A stretch of DNA of 64,000 nucleotides from positions 372,001 through 436,000 of the forward strand of contig OZ026533.1 of the NCBI GenBank assembly GCA_964020055.1. The letters run 5' to 3'. Each line of letters opens with the position of its first letter. The first letter of the stretch is position 1. A program made the translations under genes and the position numbers. The DNA comes from G964020055 sp964020055. Its GTDB lineage: Bacteria; Pseudomonadota; Alphaproteobacteria; WRAU01; Hepatincolaceae. Positions 35,373-45,149 of this stretch are shown here, one piece after another. Under the pieces are notes generated by a model. The model had not been told where the DNA came from and searched no databases. It saw nothing but the letters and a program-made list of their open reading frames with translations.

Positions 35373-36668
35373 ATGGAAAAAAATATCCAAAATGCCTTTA
35401 TCGTACAACCAGTATTTGTTGATAAAAATTTAGATTATTCTTATAAATTAGAAGAAGCAATAAATTTAGCTGAATCTTTAGATCTAAACATATCAGGTAG
35501 TTATTATAATAAAATTAAAGATGTAAATCCTTCTTTATTTATGAGCAAGGGATTTACAGAATCTTTGATAGATTTTATAATTGCATATAATGTTGATATA
35601 GTCTTTATTAATTCAACAATCAGTGCTGTTCAACAAAGAAATTTAGAAAACAAACTAAATGTAAAAGTTGTAGATAGAAATGGTATTATTCTGTCTATTT
35701 TTGAGAAAAGAGCAAAAAGTAAAGAAGGAAAACTTCAAGCCTCTTTAGCATCTTTGACATATCAAAAATCTAGAATAGTAAAAGCTTGGAGTCATTTAGA
35801 AAGACAAAGAGGAGGGGGTGGTTTTATAGGTGGCCCTGGGGAAACTCAAAAAGAACTAGATAGACGTATAATAACTGAAAAAATTTCTTCTTTAGAAAAA
35901 CAACTCAAAAAAGTAAAGCTTAATAGAACAATACAAAGTAATTCAAGAAAAAAGAATAATATAAAAACTGTTGTATTAGTGGGTTATACAAATGCAGGAA
36001 AATCCACATTATTTAATACTATAACCAATGAAAAGGTTTTTGCTAAAGATCTTCTTTTTGCAACTCTAGATCCTACAACAAGAATACTTGACTTACCCAA
36101 TAAACAAAAAATATTAATGGTAGATACAGTTGGTTTTATATCTGATTTACCTCATAATTTAGTAGAAGCTTTTCATTCTACATTAGAAGGTATAAAAGAT
36201 GCAGATATTATATTACATGTTATAGATGCATCTAATCAAGCATACGAAGAACAAAAAGAAGATGTAATAAAAGTACTTGCTGAAATAGGAATAGATGAGC
36301 TTACTTACCTAAATAAAACTATTGAAGTGTATAACAAAATTGATCTTTTATCTGAAGAGCAATTACTATTTTTTCAGACTAAAGCTTCTGAAGAAGATCA
36401 TATATTTATTTCAGCACATAAAAATATTAATTTAAATTTATTAGTAAACAAAGTATATGAAAAGTCTAATGAGAATTTGCTACATATTACAACTAATATC
36501 AATTATAAAGATAATGATCTAGTTTTAGAAATTTATAAAAAATTTACAGTTATTTCAAAAATTACTTTTGAAAATGAAGTAAAAATAGATTTTCTAGCAA
36601 CTTTAGGTGAATTAAATTTTTTAAAAGAAAATTATAATTCTCAGTTCTTTTCTATAAAAACAATATAG
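35373..36668 (+). CDS. hflX: GTPase HflX
   Basis: 431 residues. N-terminal HflX domain with the Gly-rich linker ERQRGGGGFIGGPGETQKE, then a G domain: G1 GYTNAGKS, G2 region LLFATLDPTTR, G3 DTVGFI, G4 NKID. A ribosome-associated GTPase that splits or rescues stalled 70S ribosomes. Last gene of the trkA-hfq-hflX group. Confidence 0.95.
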   Translation: MEKNIQNAFIVQPVFVDKNLDYSYKLEEAINLAESLDLNISGSYYNKIKDVNPSLFMSKGFTESLIDFIIAYNVDIVFINSTISAVQQRNLENKLNVKVVDRNGIILSIFEKRAKSKEGKLQASLASLTYQKSRIVKAWSHLERQRGGGGFIGGPGETQKELDRRIITEKISSLEKQLKKVKLNRTIQSNSRKKNNIKTVVLVGYTNAGKSTLFNTITNEKVFAKDLLFATLDPTTRILDLPNKQKILMVDTVGFISDLPHNLVEAFHSTLEGIKDADIILHVIDASNQAYEEQKEDVIKVLAEIGIDELTYLNKTIEVYNKIDLLSEEQLLFFQTKASEEDHIFISAHKNINLNLLVNKVYEKSNENLLHITTNINYKDNDLVLEIYKKFTVISKITFENEVKIDFLATLGELNFLKENYNSQFFSIKTI

Positions 36669-36755
36669 ATTAGTTTACTTAGCTTATATTAAGATGTATT
36701 CTATAAACGTGTATTTACAATACATATTTTATACATAAACAAACAAGAGGGCAAC

Positions 36756-38420
36756 ATGGCAATTTATACCATTTTATCTGCTATACCTATACTCTTTAGC
36801 TTGATTACGATGTCAGTTTTTAAATGGGGTTCAATAAGATCTATTGGAATATCCTTTATAATAACTTTCGTATTAGCTTTCTTTGTATGGCACATAAATA
36901 TCACAGATCTAATTAGTTACATGATATTAGGCGTATTTGATGCGTTTTATATAGTATTAATTATATTTGGAGCAATTTTTCTTTTAAACATTCTAACTAA
37001 ATCTAAAGCTATTACTATAATAAATAATACTTTTACCAATGTAAGTAAAGATGCAAGAGTGCAGCTAATGCTTATAGGATTAGTATTTAATACATTTTTA
37101 TGTGGAATTGCTGCATTTGGAACTGAAGTTGCCTTAACAGCAGTTGTTCTTATAGCTTTAAGATTTCCTCCATTAGCAGCAGCAGTTGCTGCTTTAGCTT
37201 TTAATGGGCCATTAGTAACTTTTGGTGCTGTTGGTGTTCCTACGGTTACTACAATTCAACAAACTTTACCATGGGCTATTAAAGCTGGTTTTAATCCTAT
37301 AAAATGGGCTAATGATATTTCAACTTATAGTGCTTTTATTCATATTTTTGTTGGCATATCTTTCACTCTTATGGTGCTTTTTATAATAATTAAAATTTTT
37401 GGCAAAGAAAAATCTTGGAAACCGTTTTTTGAGTTTATTCCATTTGCTTTATTTTCTACATTATCTGTTCTATTACCTTATTATTTAACTGCAAAATACA
37501 TTGGTCCTGATTTACCTGCAGTTATTGGAGGGATAGCTGGGTTTGTTTTAGTTATTGCAGCTGCAAAATTAAAATTTTTAGTTCCTAAAAGCATATGGCA
37601 TTTTCCTCCTAAAGAAACTTGGAATAAGGATTGGCTGTCAAGTGAACCTGAAGTTTCTACAACATCTAAAGAAAATGATACTAGAAAAGCTCCAAGTATA
37701 CTTATGTCGTGGTTACCTTATATAGTATGTTCTATAATATTGATTTTAACTAGAATACCTGAATTAGGGATACAACCTTATTTCAAACAACCAACATTAG
37801 ATATACATAACTTATTCGGATTAGAAAAAGTTCATTGGAAATTTCCTTGGTTATACACACCAGGTATAATGCCATTTATAATTGTTAGTATTTTGAGTAT
37901 CTTTGTGTATAAAATTAATTGGAAAGAAACAAAAGGAATTTTGAGCTACACTTTTACAAAATCTAAAGTTGCTATTTTAGCATTGATTTTGTCTATAATG
38001 ATGGTAAAAATTATGGCAAATTCTGGTGATAATAATATCAATTTACCAGGAATGTTAGCTTTGATTGCATCGGTACTTTCTAATTTAAAGGGTATTGGGG
38101 TATTTTTAATGTCTCCTATACTTGGAATTTTAGGTACTTTTGTTTCAGGTTCGAATACAACTTCCGACATTTTGTTTAGTACAGTACAGTTCAATGTAGC
38201 ATTATTAACTGATTTACCTGCTGCTTTACTTGTTGTTATGCAAAATACAAGCGGTGGAGTAGGTGATATTTTTGCTTTGAAAAGTATTATCATTGTTGCA
38301 TCTGTAACAGGTCTTGCTAAACAAGAAGGTACTTTGTTAAGATATGGATTAGCAATTGCTGGAATTGGAACCTTGGTTCTTCTTACAGTTTCATTTTGCA
38401 TGTTACACACTATTTGGTAA
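36756..38420 (+). CDS. lctP: L-lactate permease
   Basis: 554 residues, about 13 transmembrane segments, with the LctP family landmarks FGTEVALTAVVLIALRFPP, NGPLVTFGAVGVPT and, near the end, GSNTTSDILFSTVQ and NTSGGVGDIFALKSI. Inner-membrane proton symporter for L-lactate or glycolate. No lactate dehydrogenase is adjacent. AGAGGGCAAC precedes the ATG. A strong hairpin follows at 38425. Confidence 0.93.
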   Translation: MAIYTILSAIPILFSLITMSVFKWGSIRSIGISFIITFVLAFFVWHINITDLISYMILGVFDAFYIVLIIFGAIFLLNILTKSKAITIINNTFTNVSKDARVQLMLIGLVFNTFLCGIAAFGTEVALTAVVLIALRFPPLAAAVAALAFNGPLVTFGAVGVPTVTTIQQTLPWAIKAGFNPIKWANDISTYSAFIHIFVGISFTLMVLFIIIKIFGKEKSWKPFFEFIPFALFSTLSVLLPYYLTAKYIGPDLPAVIGGIAGFVLVIAAAKLKFLVPKSIWHFPPKETWNKDWLSSEPEVSTTSKENDTRKAPSILMSWLPYIVCSIILILTRIPELGIQPYFKQPTLDIHNLFGLEKVHWKFPWLYTPGIMPFIIVSILSIFVYKINWKETKGILSYTFTKSKVAILALILSIMMVKIMANSGDNNINLPGMLALIASVLSNLKGIGVFLMSPILGILGTFVSGSNTTSDILFSTVQFNVALLTDLPAALLVVMQNTSGGVGDIFALKSIIIVASVTGLAKQEGTLLRYGLAIAGIGTLVLLTVSFCMLHTIW

Positions 38421-38424
38421 CCTT

Positions 38425-38465
38425 AATTATCAAGACATAAATATATTATTTATGTCTTGATAATT
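38425..38465 (+). terminator. Long perfect hairpin downstream of lctP
   Basis: 19-bp perfect inverted repeat (AATTATCAAGACATAAATA / its complement) with a 3-base loop, followed by TT and then A-rich sequence. Placed 4 bases after the lctP stop and ending about 50 bases before feoA, it most likely terminates lctP. The T run is short, so it could instead be an mRNA-stabilising or regulatory hairpin. Confidence 0.7.
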
Positions 38466-38513
38466 TTCAAAAAATTTCTTACAATAACTTGTACTATTTT
38501 AGTAGGAGTTATT

Positions 38514-38786
38514 ATGTCAGAAAAATCATCATTACCAACGTCTGAAATTATATCTTTAGATAAAGCAATAACAAATGTAAAGTATATTGTTGCTTCTTTA
38601 GGTCATAATTTATCTTTTTATGAAAAAGAAAGATTATTATCTCATGATTTTATTCCAGAAAATCCTATCACTCTTGTGAGAAAATCATTATTTTGCAAAA
38701 CATTCCAAGTAAAAGTTAATAATTTAAATTTAGTAATACGTCGAAAAGACGCAAAAAAAATATACATATCAAAAGTAAAATCATAA
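38514..38786 (+). CDS. feoA: FeoA-family ferrous-iron transport accessory protein
   Basis: 90 residues from the ATG at 38514, chosen because AGGAG lies 5-10 bases before it; an upstream in-frame ATG at 38457 lies inside the hairpin. The SH3-like FeoA pattern is visible: RLLSHDFIPENPITLVRKS, then QVKVNNLNLVIRRKDAKKIYI. It binds FeoB in the cytosol. feoB starts 27 bases later. Confidence 0.85.
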   Translation: MSEKSSLPTSEIISLDKAITNVKYIVASLGHNLSFYEKERLLSHDFIPENPITLVRKSLFCKTFQVKVNNLNLVIRRKDAKKIYISKVKS

Positions 38787-38813
38787 CAAATTAATCAATT
38801 GTAAGGCAGAATA

Positions 38814-40898
38814 GTGAAAAGAGTTACGTTATTAGGGTACCCAAATGCAGGAAAAACTTCTATATTTAATGCATTAACAAATAAAAAAAATAAAACTGCA
38901 AACTTTGCAGGAGTAACAGTTGATGCTTCTTACGCAGAATTAGAGATTTCTAATGAAAAACTTCAAATTGTAGATTTACCAGGTATCAATTCATTAACTA
39001 GTTTTTCTGAATCAAAAGATGAACTTGTAGTTAGTAAATATACTAGTGAAAATCAAAACGATTTATATTTGAATATAACTGAAATTGGGCAATTACAAAA
39101 ACACTTATTATTAACTGCAACTGCTATTTCAAAAAATATTAAAATAATTCTTGTTGTTAACATGATAGATACAGCAACTATGAATAATATAGAGATATTA
39201 GAACTTGAAAATAAACTATCTTTACAATTAGGAATTCCTGTTGTTTGTGTTTCTGCTAAAACTAAATATGGTATCGATAAATTAAAAAATTTGATTAACA
39301 AAAATTTAAATAATTATGAAAACAAAAGTACCATTGTGAAATTTTCTGATAATATAATAGATAATTCTAAAATTGTTAAAAACATTTATAAAAGCTTAGG
39401 AGAAATTAATATTGTATCTAATAAATTGACGTATTATTTAGATAAAATATTTTTAAATAAGTTTTTATCTATACCGATATTCTTTTTAGTTATGTATTTT
39501 GTATTATTCATTACCTTGAATGCTCATGTGCTACTTTCTGATTTAATAGATGGAATAGGAGGTGCTATATTTGTAACAGGAGTTCAAAATCTGTTATCTT
39601 ATTTACACCTCCCTGCTATTGTTAGTCTTGTTATTGCAGAAGGTATAGGAAGTGGTGTACAAACTATGTTAACCTTTTTACCCATAATATTTACCTTATT
39701 TATTTTACTTGCATTTTTAGAAGAAAGTGGATATATGGCAAGACAAGCTTTTCTTGCAGATGGAGTTATGCAAAAAATTGGTTTACCAGGAAAAGCTTTT
39801 ATTTCATTAATTGTAGGTATGGGTTGTACTGGAGCTTGTGCATCTGGATGTAGAACATTAGAAAGAGAAAGTGATAGGAGACTTTCATTGATGATATCTC
39901 CTTCTATATCATGTAGTGCTAAACTTCCTGTGTATGTTTTCTTATCTGCTTTATGTTTTCCAAATTACTCGTTGCCTATAGTTTTTTTACTATATTTTTT
40001 AGGAATTGTTTTTGCAATAATAAACGGTATTTTTTTATCTAAAAGCTTATTTGTAAGCAATCCTTTACCATTTATCATGGAAATACCTAATTATAAAATT
40101 CCAAGATTTGTTACTATATGTAGGTCAGCTAATAAAAAAACTATGAATTTCTTAATAAGACTTGGAAAAACCATAGTCCCTATGATTATGTTACTTACAG
40201 TTCTTAATAATATAACTCCATCTTTTGATATTATAGAAGATAGTAATGAAAGTTCAAATAGTATACTTGCAAGATCATCTAAATTTATCACTCCTATATT
40301 AAGCCCTATTGGTATAGATAATGATAATTGGGAAGCTACTTTAAGCTTAATAACAGGTTTATTAGCAAAAGAAACTGTTGTTGCTACATTAAATGCAGTT
40401 TACTTTTCTGAAGAAGAAGAAAAAGAAGAAGGGGGAATTTTAGATGGTATTGTTTCTGCTTTTAAAGGTTTCAAAGAAAATGTAATTGACCATCATTACG
40501 CAGCCTTTTTTGATGTAGATACATCAGAAGAGTCTTTAGGAGAAAATGTACAAAAAAAACAAAATATAATTTATGAAAAATTTAAAACAGGAAGTGCCAT
40601 TTTTGCATTTTTATTATTTATTCTTATTTATGTTCCATGTGTTTCTGCAATGGGAGCTATAGCTAGAGAAATAGGGGTTAAATGGGCTTATATTATTGCT
40701 TTTTGGAGTGTTTTTAATGCATATGCAATTGCAACAATGTTTTATCAAATTTCAAACGATTTATCTAAAGGAATATTAATATCAACAATATTTATTTTTG
40801 TATATATTGGTATATTTTTCATTTTTAGATACTTGAATAAAAAATATATTTCTGCATGGGCAAGTAATTTTATACTAACAACAACAACAAAATTTTGA
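38814..40898 (+). CDS. feoB: Ferrous iron transporter FeoB
   Basis: 694 residues from a GTG start with AAGGCAG upstream. N-terminal GTPase: G1 GYPNAGKTS, G2 NFAGVTVDA, G3 DLPGIN, G4 NMID; then a helical spacer and two Gate regions (GMGCTGAC with the conserved Cys, and the C-terminal YVPCVSAMGAI). An acidic insertion (EEEEKEEGG) lies in the second half. Inner-membrane Fe(II) uptake with FeoA. Shorter than the approximately 770-residue E. coli protein; no FeoC. Confidence 0.93.
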   Translation: MKRVTLLGYPNAGKTSIFNALTNKKNKTANFAGVTVDASYAELEISNEKLQIVDLPGINSLTSFSESKDELVVSKYTSENQNDLYLNITEIGQLQKHLLLTATAISKNIKIILVVNMIDTATMNNIEILELENKLSLQLGIPVVCVSAKTKYGIDKLKNLINKNLNNYENKSTIVKFSDNIIDNSKIVKNIYKSLGEINIVSNKLTYYLDKIFLNKFLSIPIFFLVMYFVLFITLNAHVLLSDLIDGIGGAIFVTGVQNLLSYLHLPAIVSLVIAEGIGSGVQTMLTFLPIIFTLFILLAFLEESGYMARQAFLADGVMQKIGLPGKAFISLIVGMGCTGACASGCRTLERESDRRLSLMISPSISCSAKLPVYVFLSALCFPNYSLPIVFLLYFLGIVFAIINGIFLSKSLFVSNPLPFIMEIPNYKIPRFVTICRSANKKTMNFLIRLGKTIVPMIMLLTVLNNITPSFDIIEDSNESSNSILARSSKFITPILSPIGIDNDNWEATLSLITGLLAKETVVATLNAVYFSEEEEKEEGGILDGIVSAFKGFKENVIDHHYAAFFDVDTSEESLGENVQKKQNIIYEKFKTGSAIFAFLLFILIYVPCVSAMGAIAREIGVKWAYIIAFWSVFNAYAIATMFYQISNDLSKGILISTIFIFVYIGIFFIFRYLNKKYISAWASNFILTTTTKF

Positions 40899-40906
40899 TA
40901 TACAAA

Positions 40907-41572
40907 ATGAGTAAATATAACCTTTTAGATATTGTAGATATGCAAAACTCTTTTTTATCTGAAAAGGGCGTTTTATCTATAGAAAATGGAGAATTTTTGA
41001 TTAATAAAGTTTCAGATTTTATTAATCAATTAAATAAGATAAACCATAATATAGATATTGCATTAATAAAACAAGATACTCATTTTTTAGAAGAATATAA
41101 AAATTCATCAGAAGCTGCTTTATTTCCTATACATTGTGAATATAATACAACAGACTGGGAACTAGCTATACCTATTATAAAAGCAAATACAGCAACATAT
41201 TTCATGTTTAAAAATAAATTCGACATGTGGGATAATGATTTAAATAAAAATAAAAAATTTTATGAGAAACTATTCAATATACTAAATGAAAAATCAGAAA
41301 TTATATATGAATCTATCGAAGATTTGTTACATCTTTACAACAATAGAAATACTACGGTTTATCTTTTTGGTGTAGCATCTGATTTTTGTGTAAAAGATGC
41401 TATTTGCGGCTATTTAATCAGAGGCTATGAGGTTAGAGTTATCACTGATTTTACATTAGGTATAAATTCTGATATATTTAAAACTTCAAATTTGTACTTT
41501 TCAGAGTATTTAGCAAATAATAAATTAAAGTTAATAAAATCACAAGATTTAATTAACTTATTATACAAGTAG
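40907..41572 (+). CDS. pncA: Nicotinamidase-like cysteine hydrolase (isochorismatase fold)
   Basis: 221 residues from the ATG at 40907; a TTG at 40895 overlapping feoB would add four. Catalytic Asp in DIVDMQNSF (residue 11), a metal-site-like pattern QDTH...FPIHC, and the nucleophile in VASDFCVKDAICGYL. This fits nicotinamidase, which converts nicotinamide to nicotinate for NAD synthesis, and would go with the PnuC-type transporters. Other isochorismatase-fold hydrolases are possible, so the symbol is provisional. Confidence 0.7.
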   Translation: MSKYNLLDIVDMQNSFLSEKGVLSIENGEFLINKVSDFINQLNKINHNIDIALIKQDTHFLEEYKNSSEAALFPIHCEYNTTDWELAIPIIKANTATYFMFKNKFDMWDNDLNKNKKFYEKLFNILNEKSEIIYESIEDLLHLYNNRNTTVYLFGVASDFCVKDAICGYLIRGYEVRVITDFTLGINSDIFKTSNLYFSEYLANNKLKLIKSQDLINLLYK

Positions 41573-41705
41573 ATATAAAGCCTATCTAAATTTTACCTAT
41601 ATTGTAAATATTCAATAAAACAGTTAAACTAGCATTGATAATAATATATTATCATTATTAAATATAAATAATCATCTTATGGGTAGTATATAATTTAGGA
41701 TTATT

Positions 41706-42848
41706 ATGAATAATCATTTTTATTTTATGAAAAAAGCTATAATTTTAGCTAAAAAAAGTTGTGGGCATACTTTATCAAATCCTCTTGTGGGTTGTGTTAT
41801 AGTTAAAAGCAATAAAATCATAGCTTATGGAAGACATGAATATTACGGTGGAAATCATGCAGAAAGAAATGCTATTTTAGATGCTGTAAATAAAGGAATT
41901 TCTTTGAAAGGGACAGATTTATATGTTAATTTAGAACCTTGCTCTCATCATGGTAAGCAACCTCCTTGCTGTGAATTAATAAAAGAACATAATATAAAAA
42001 ATGTTTATTATTCTTTAAAAGATCCTAATATAAATGTTAATGGTTCAGGAATTAAATATTTAGAAAAATATAATATAAATACTTACTCAAATATTTTAAA
42101 AGAAGAAGCTTTCAACCTTAATGAAGCTTTTTTATATCATGCTATAAATAATCGTCCTTTTATTGTTGGGAAATTTGCAGAAACTATAGATGGTAAAATA
42201 TATACATATACAAAAGAAAGTAAATGGATAACTAATCAAAAATCTCGTAATTATGTACATAAATTAAGAAATTATCACCAAGCTATTTTAGTTGGAGCTA
42301 ATACATTAAATTCCGATGATCCAGAGCTTAATGTAAGAGGTATAAAAAACCCTACTAATCCTATAAAAATAATTGTAACAACTAAGGGAGACATAAATTT
42401 AAATTCTAAGATTTTTACAAGTAAAAATAATAAAATTATAATTGCAACAACTGATAGCTTGAAATCTTCTATAGAAGAAAAATTAATAGCAATGAATTGT
42501 ACTATAATCAAAACTAATAAGACTAATAATAAAGTAAATATTGAAGAATTATTTAAAAAACTTGGAAAATTAAATATAATATCTGTATTTGTTGAAGGTG
42601 GTAGTAAATTATTTCAAAGTATAATAGAAAATAATTTAATACATAAAATGTATGTTTTAAAAGCCCCTTTGATCTTAGGTGGAAGTAACAATAGTATAAT
42701 TAATGATAATCTATATCCAAGCTTGAAAAGCGCTCCACAATATAGGTTAAATGATATTAAAAAATTTGATAACGACATATGTATAGAATATTATAGTTCT
42801 GTATATGATCATTTTAAGGAAAAATTTTTATGTTCACAGGAATCGTAA
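41706..42848 (+). CDS. ribD: Bifunctional riboflavin deaminase/reductase RibD
   Basis: 380 residues. The N-terminal cytidine-deaminase-like domain has zinc motifs HAERNAI and EPCSHHGKQPPCCELI. The C-terminal reductase domain begins near residue 150 (GKFAETIDGKI) and contains FVEGGSKLFQS. Performs the second and third steps of riboflavin synthesis. AGGATT precedes the ATG. First gene of ribD-ribE-ribBA-ribH; no FMN riboswitch consensus is visible in the 130 bases upstream. Confidence 0.95.
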   Translation: MNNHFYFMKKAIILAKKSCGHTLSNPLVGCVIVKSNKIIAYGRHEYYGGNHAERNAILDAVNKGISLKGTDLYVNLEPCSHHGKQPPCCELIKEHNIKNVYYSLKDPNINVNGSGIKYLEKYNINTYSNILKEEAFNLNEAFLYHAINNRPFIVGKFAETIDGKIYTYTKESKWITNQKSRNYVHKLRNYHQAILVGANTLNSDDPELNVRGIKNPTNPIKIIVTTKGDINLNSKIFTSKNNKIIIATTDSLKSSIEEKLIAMNCTIIKTNKTNNKVNIEELFKKLGKLNIISVFVEGGSKLFQSIIENNLIHKMYVLKAPLILGGSNNSIINDNLYPSLKSAPQYRLNDIKKFDNDICIEYYSSVYDHFKEKFLCSQES

Positions 42849-43435
42849 AAGAAATTGGAAAAATTATAGAAATTAAAAAATCTTCAGATATTATTAAGCT
42901 GAAAGTATATTCTCCTATAATTTTCAAAGATGCTGAAATAGACGATAGCATATCTATAAATGGTGTTTGTCTTACTATTATAGAAATATCAAAAGATATT
43001 GCTTTGTTTGATATCTTACCAGAAACAATAAACAAAACTAATTTATCTTTTCTAAAAGCTAATGATTTAGTCAATGTAGAAAGCTCTTTACGTTTTAATG
43101 GAAAAGTAGGAGGGCATATAATACAAGGTCATGTAGATGAAACTGTAATCATTACTGATATAGAAAAAGATGGTGAGGCTAAAAAAATAACTTTCACAGG
43201 AAATCCTGTATATATGGATATGCTTGTTGAAAAAGCATTTATATCTTTAGATGGAATTAGTCTTACAATAATTAGTGTAACTAAAGAAACTTTCCAAGTT
43301 ATGATTATACCCCATACGTTTACTAACACTGTTGTAAAAAATTGGAAAATAGGAAGCAAAGTTAATATGGAAGTTGATATAACAAATAAATCAATATATA
43401 AATATATGCAATTATTAAAAGATAAAAGAGCCTAA
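42830..43435 (+). CDS. ribE: Riboflavin synthase alpha subunit
   Basis: 201 residues. MFTGIVKEIG start and two homologous lumazine-binding barrels (SISINGVCLTI in the first, FISLDGISLTI in the second). Dismutates two 6,7-dimethyl-8-ribityllumazine molecules to riboflavin. Overlaps ribD by 19 bases, with AAGGAA upstream inside ribD, so it is translationally coupled. Named ribE in the alphaproteobacterial scheme, ribC in E. coli. Confidence 0.95.
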   Translation: MFTGIVKEIGKIIEIKKSSDIIKLKVYSPIIFKDAEIDDSISINGVCLTIIEISKDIALFDILPETINKTNLSFLKANDLVNVESSLRFNGKVGGHIIQGHVDETVIITDIEKDGEAKKITFTGNPVYMDMLVEKAFISLDGISLTIISVTKETFQVMIIPHTFTNTVVKNWKIGSKVNMEVDITNKSIYKYMQLLKDKRA

Positions 43436-43436
43436 A

Positions 43437-44642
43437 ATGTCAGATATACAAGAAGCAATAAAGTTTCTTAAAGAAGGAAAGCCTATAATCATTGTAGATG
43501 ATAAAAATAGAGAAAATGAAGGGGATCTTGTGGTTTCATCGCAAACTATAACAGATGAAACTGCAAATTTCATGGTAATGCACAGTAGTGGTGTAATTTG
43601 TATAACTTTAACAGAAGAACAAATGGATAATTTAGAGTTACCTATGATGGTATCCAAATCCCATGAAAAAGATAAATTTTCAACTGCCTTTGCTTATTCT
43701 ATAGAAGCTTCTTTTGGAGTTACAACAGGTATTTCTGCAAAAGATCGTGCTCATACTATAAGAACAGCATCTAATCCAGCAGCAAAAGCTAAAGATATAA
43801 TATCACCTGGTCATGTTTTTCCTCTTAAAGCTAAAAAAGGACTTTTAGATGAAAGAAAAGGTCATACAGAAGCAAGTATAGAAATGTGTCTTTTGTCGTC
43901 TTTAAATCCATCTGCAGCAATAGTTGAAATATGTAATAATGTTGGTAATATGATGAAAGGTGAAGAACTTAATACCTTTGCTAAAACATATAGATTACCT
44001 ATTGTAAGCATAGAAGAGATAATAGAATATAAAAAGAAAAATAATAGTGGCTATTATATAGAAAAAATTTCAGAAAGTTTATTACCTACTGAATTTGGAG
44101 ATTTTGAAATATCTGTATGGAATAATAAAAATAAAGAAGAGTTAGTTGTTTTAAAAAAAGGTGATTTGAAACAAAATAATATACCTGTAAGACTACATTC
44201 TAAGTGTTTAACAGGTGATGTATTTCATTCATTAAAATGTGACTGTAACCAGCAATTACATAACGCTTTGAATTACATAAATAACAAAGGTTATGGTTTA
44301 TTGTTATACTTAGATCAAGAAGGAAGAGGGTTAACCTTAGCAGACAAAATAAAGACTTATGCGTTACAAGAAAAAGGATTTGATACAATTGAAGCAAATT
44401 TAAAAATAGGTAAACCAGTAGATGCTAGAACATGGGATTATGCAATAGAAGTTTTAAAACAATTTAATTTAACCTCTATAGAACTATTAACCAACAATCC
44501 AGACAAAATTATTGCTTTAAAAAAGTTATATTCAGATAGTAATTTAAAAATCAAGTCATTACCATCAAAAGCAAACAAACATAATAAAGATTATTTACAA
44601 ACTAAGTTAAATAAAATGAAACATACTATTGATATCATATAA
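43437..44642 (+). CDS. ribBA: Bifunctional DHBP synthase / GTP cyclohydrolase II
   Basis: 401 residues. N-terminal 3,4-dihydroxy-2-butanone-4-phosphate synthase (VDDKNRENEGDLVV; HTEASIEM) and a C-terminal GTP cyclohydrolase II domain with the zinc cysteines in SKCLTGDVFHSLKCDC and the active-site DQEGRG. Both entry reactions of riboflavin synthesis in one protein. Many alphaproteobacterial RibBA proteins have a decayed cyclohydrolase half; here the metal and catalytic motifs look intact. Confidence 0.95.
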   Translation: MSDIQEAIKFLKEGKPIIIVDDKNRENEGDLVVSSQTITDETANFMVMHSSGVICITLTEEQMDNLELPMMVSKSHEKDKFSTAFAYSIEASFGVTTGISAKDRAHTIRTASNPAAKAKDIISPGHVFPLKAKKGLLDERKGHTEASIEMCLLSSLNPSAAIVEICNNVGNMMKGEELNTFAKTYRLPIVSIEEIIEYKKKNNSGYYIEKISESLLPTEFGDFEISVWNNKNKEELVVLKKGDLKQNNIPVRLHSKCLTGDVFHSLKCDCNQQLHNALNYINNKGYGLLLYLDQEGRGLTLADKIKTYALQEKGFDTIEANLKIGKPVDARTWDYAIEVLKQFNLTSIELLTNNPDKIIALKKLYSDSNLKIKSLPSKANKHNKDYLQTKLNKMKHTIDII

Positions 44643-44675
44643 GATAATTGATAGAAATTATTAAAAGGAAAAGTT

Positions 44676-45104
44676 ATGAAAATTGCAATTGTGAAAGCAA
44701 AATGGAACAGTGATATCACAAATTTATTAGCAGATACTTGTAAAAAAAGATTAAAAGAGCTAGAAACAGAAAACTTAGAAATACTAGAATATGAAGTTTC
44801 AGGAGCTGTTGAATTACCTGTAATGGCTAAAAATATTATTAATTATAAAAAAGTAGATGCTGTAGTTGCTATAGCTGTAGTTTTAAAAGGTGAAACAGAC
44901 CATAATATATTTGTAGCTCAACAGGCGTCTTATGGTTGTCAAAAAGTTGCTATAGAAACATCGATTCCTGTTGTGTTTGGTGTACTTACTACAGAAAATA
45001 AAGAATTAGCATTAAATAGAGCAAATGGAAAACATAGCTTTTCAGGTATAGAATGGGCAGAAACTGCTGTTGATATGGTTAAGAGTATAAAATCTTTAAA
45101 ATAA
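44676..45104 (+). CDS. ribH: 6,7-dimethyl-8-ribityllumazine synthase
   Basis: 142 residues. Core motifs GAVELPVMAK, LKGETDHNIFVAQQ (catalytic His) and VVFGVLTTEN. Condenses the products of RibD and RibBA. AAAGGAAAAG precedes the ATG. It closes the operon; nusB, its usual alphaproteobacterial downstream partner, is absent and a gene wreck follows. Confidence 0.95.
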   Translation: MKIAIVKAKWNSDITNLLADTCKKRLKELETENLEILEYEVSGAVELPVMAKNIINYKKVDAVVAIAVVLKGETDHNIFVAQQASYGCQKVAIETSIPVVFGVLTTENKELALNRANGKHSFSGIEWAETAVDMVKSIKSLK

Positions 45105-45149
45105 TATATACAATATATTAATATTCTACATTCATAAAAAAGTAATAAT

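Noticed and set aside
41573..41705. Possible FMN riboswitch before ribD
   Set aside because: The conserved AGGGGT/GGTGAAATTCC-type blocks of the RFN element are not there; only an A/T hairpin (TGATAATAATATATTATCA) is visible, which is expected by chance.
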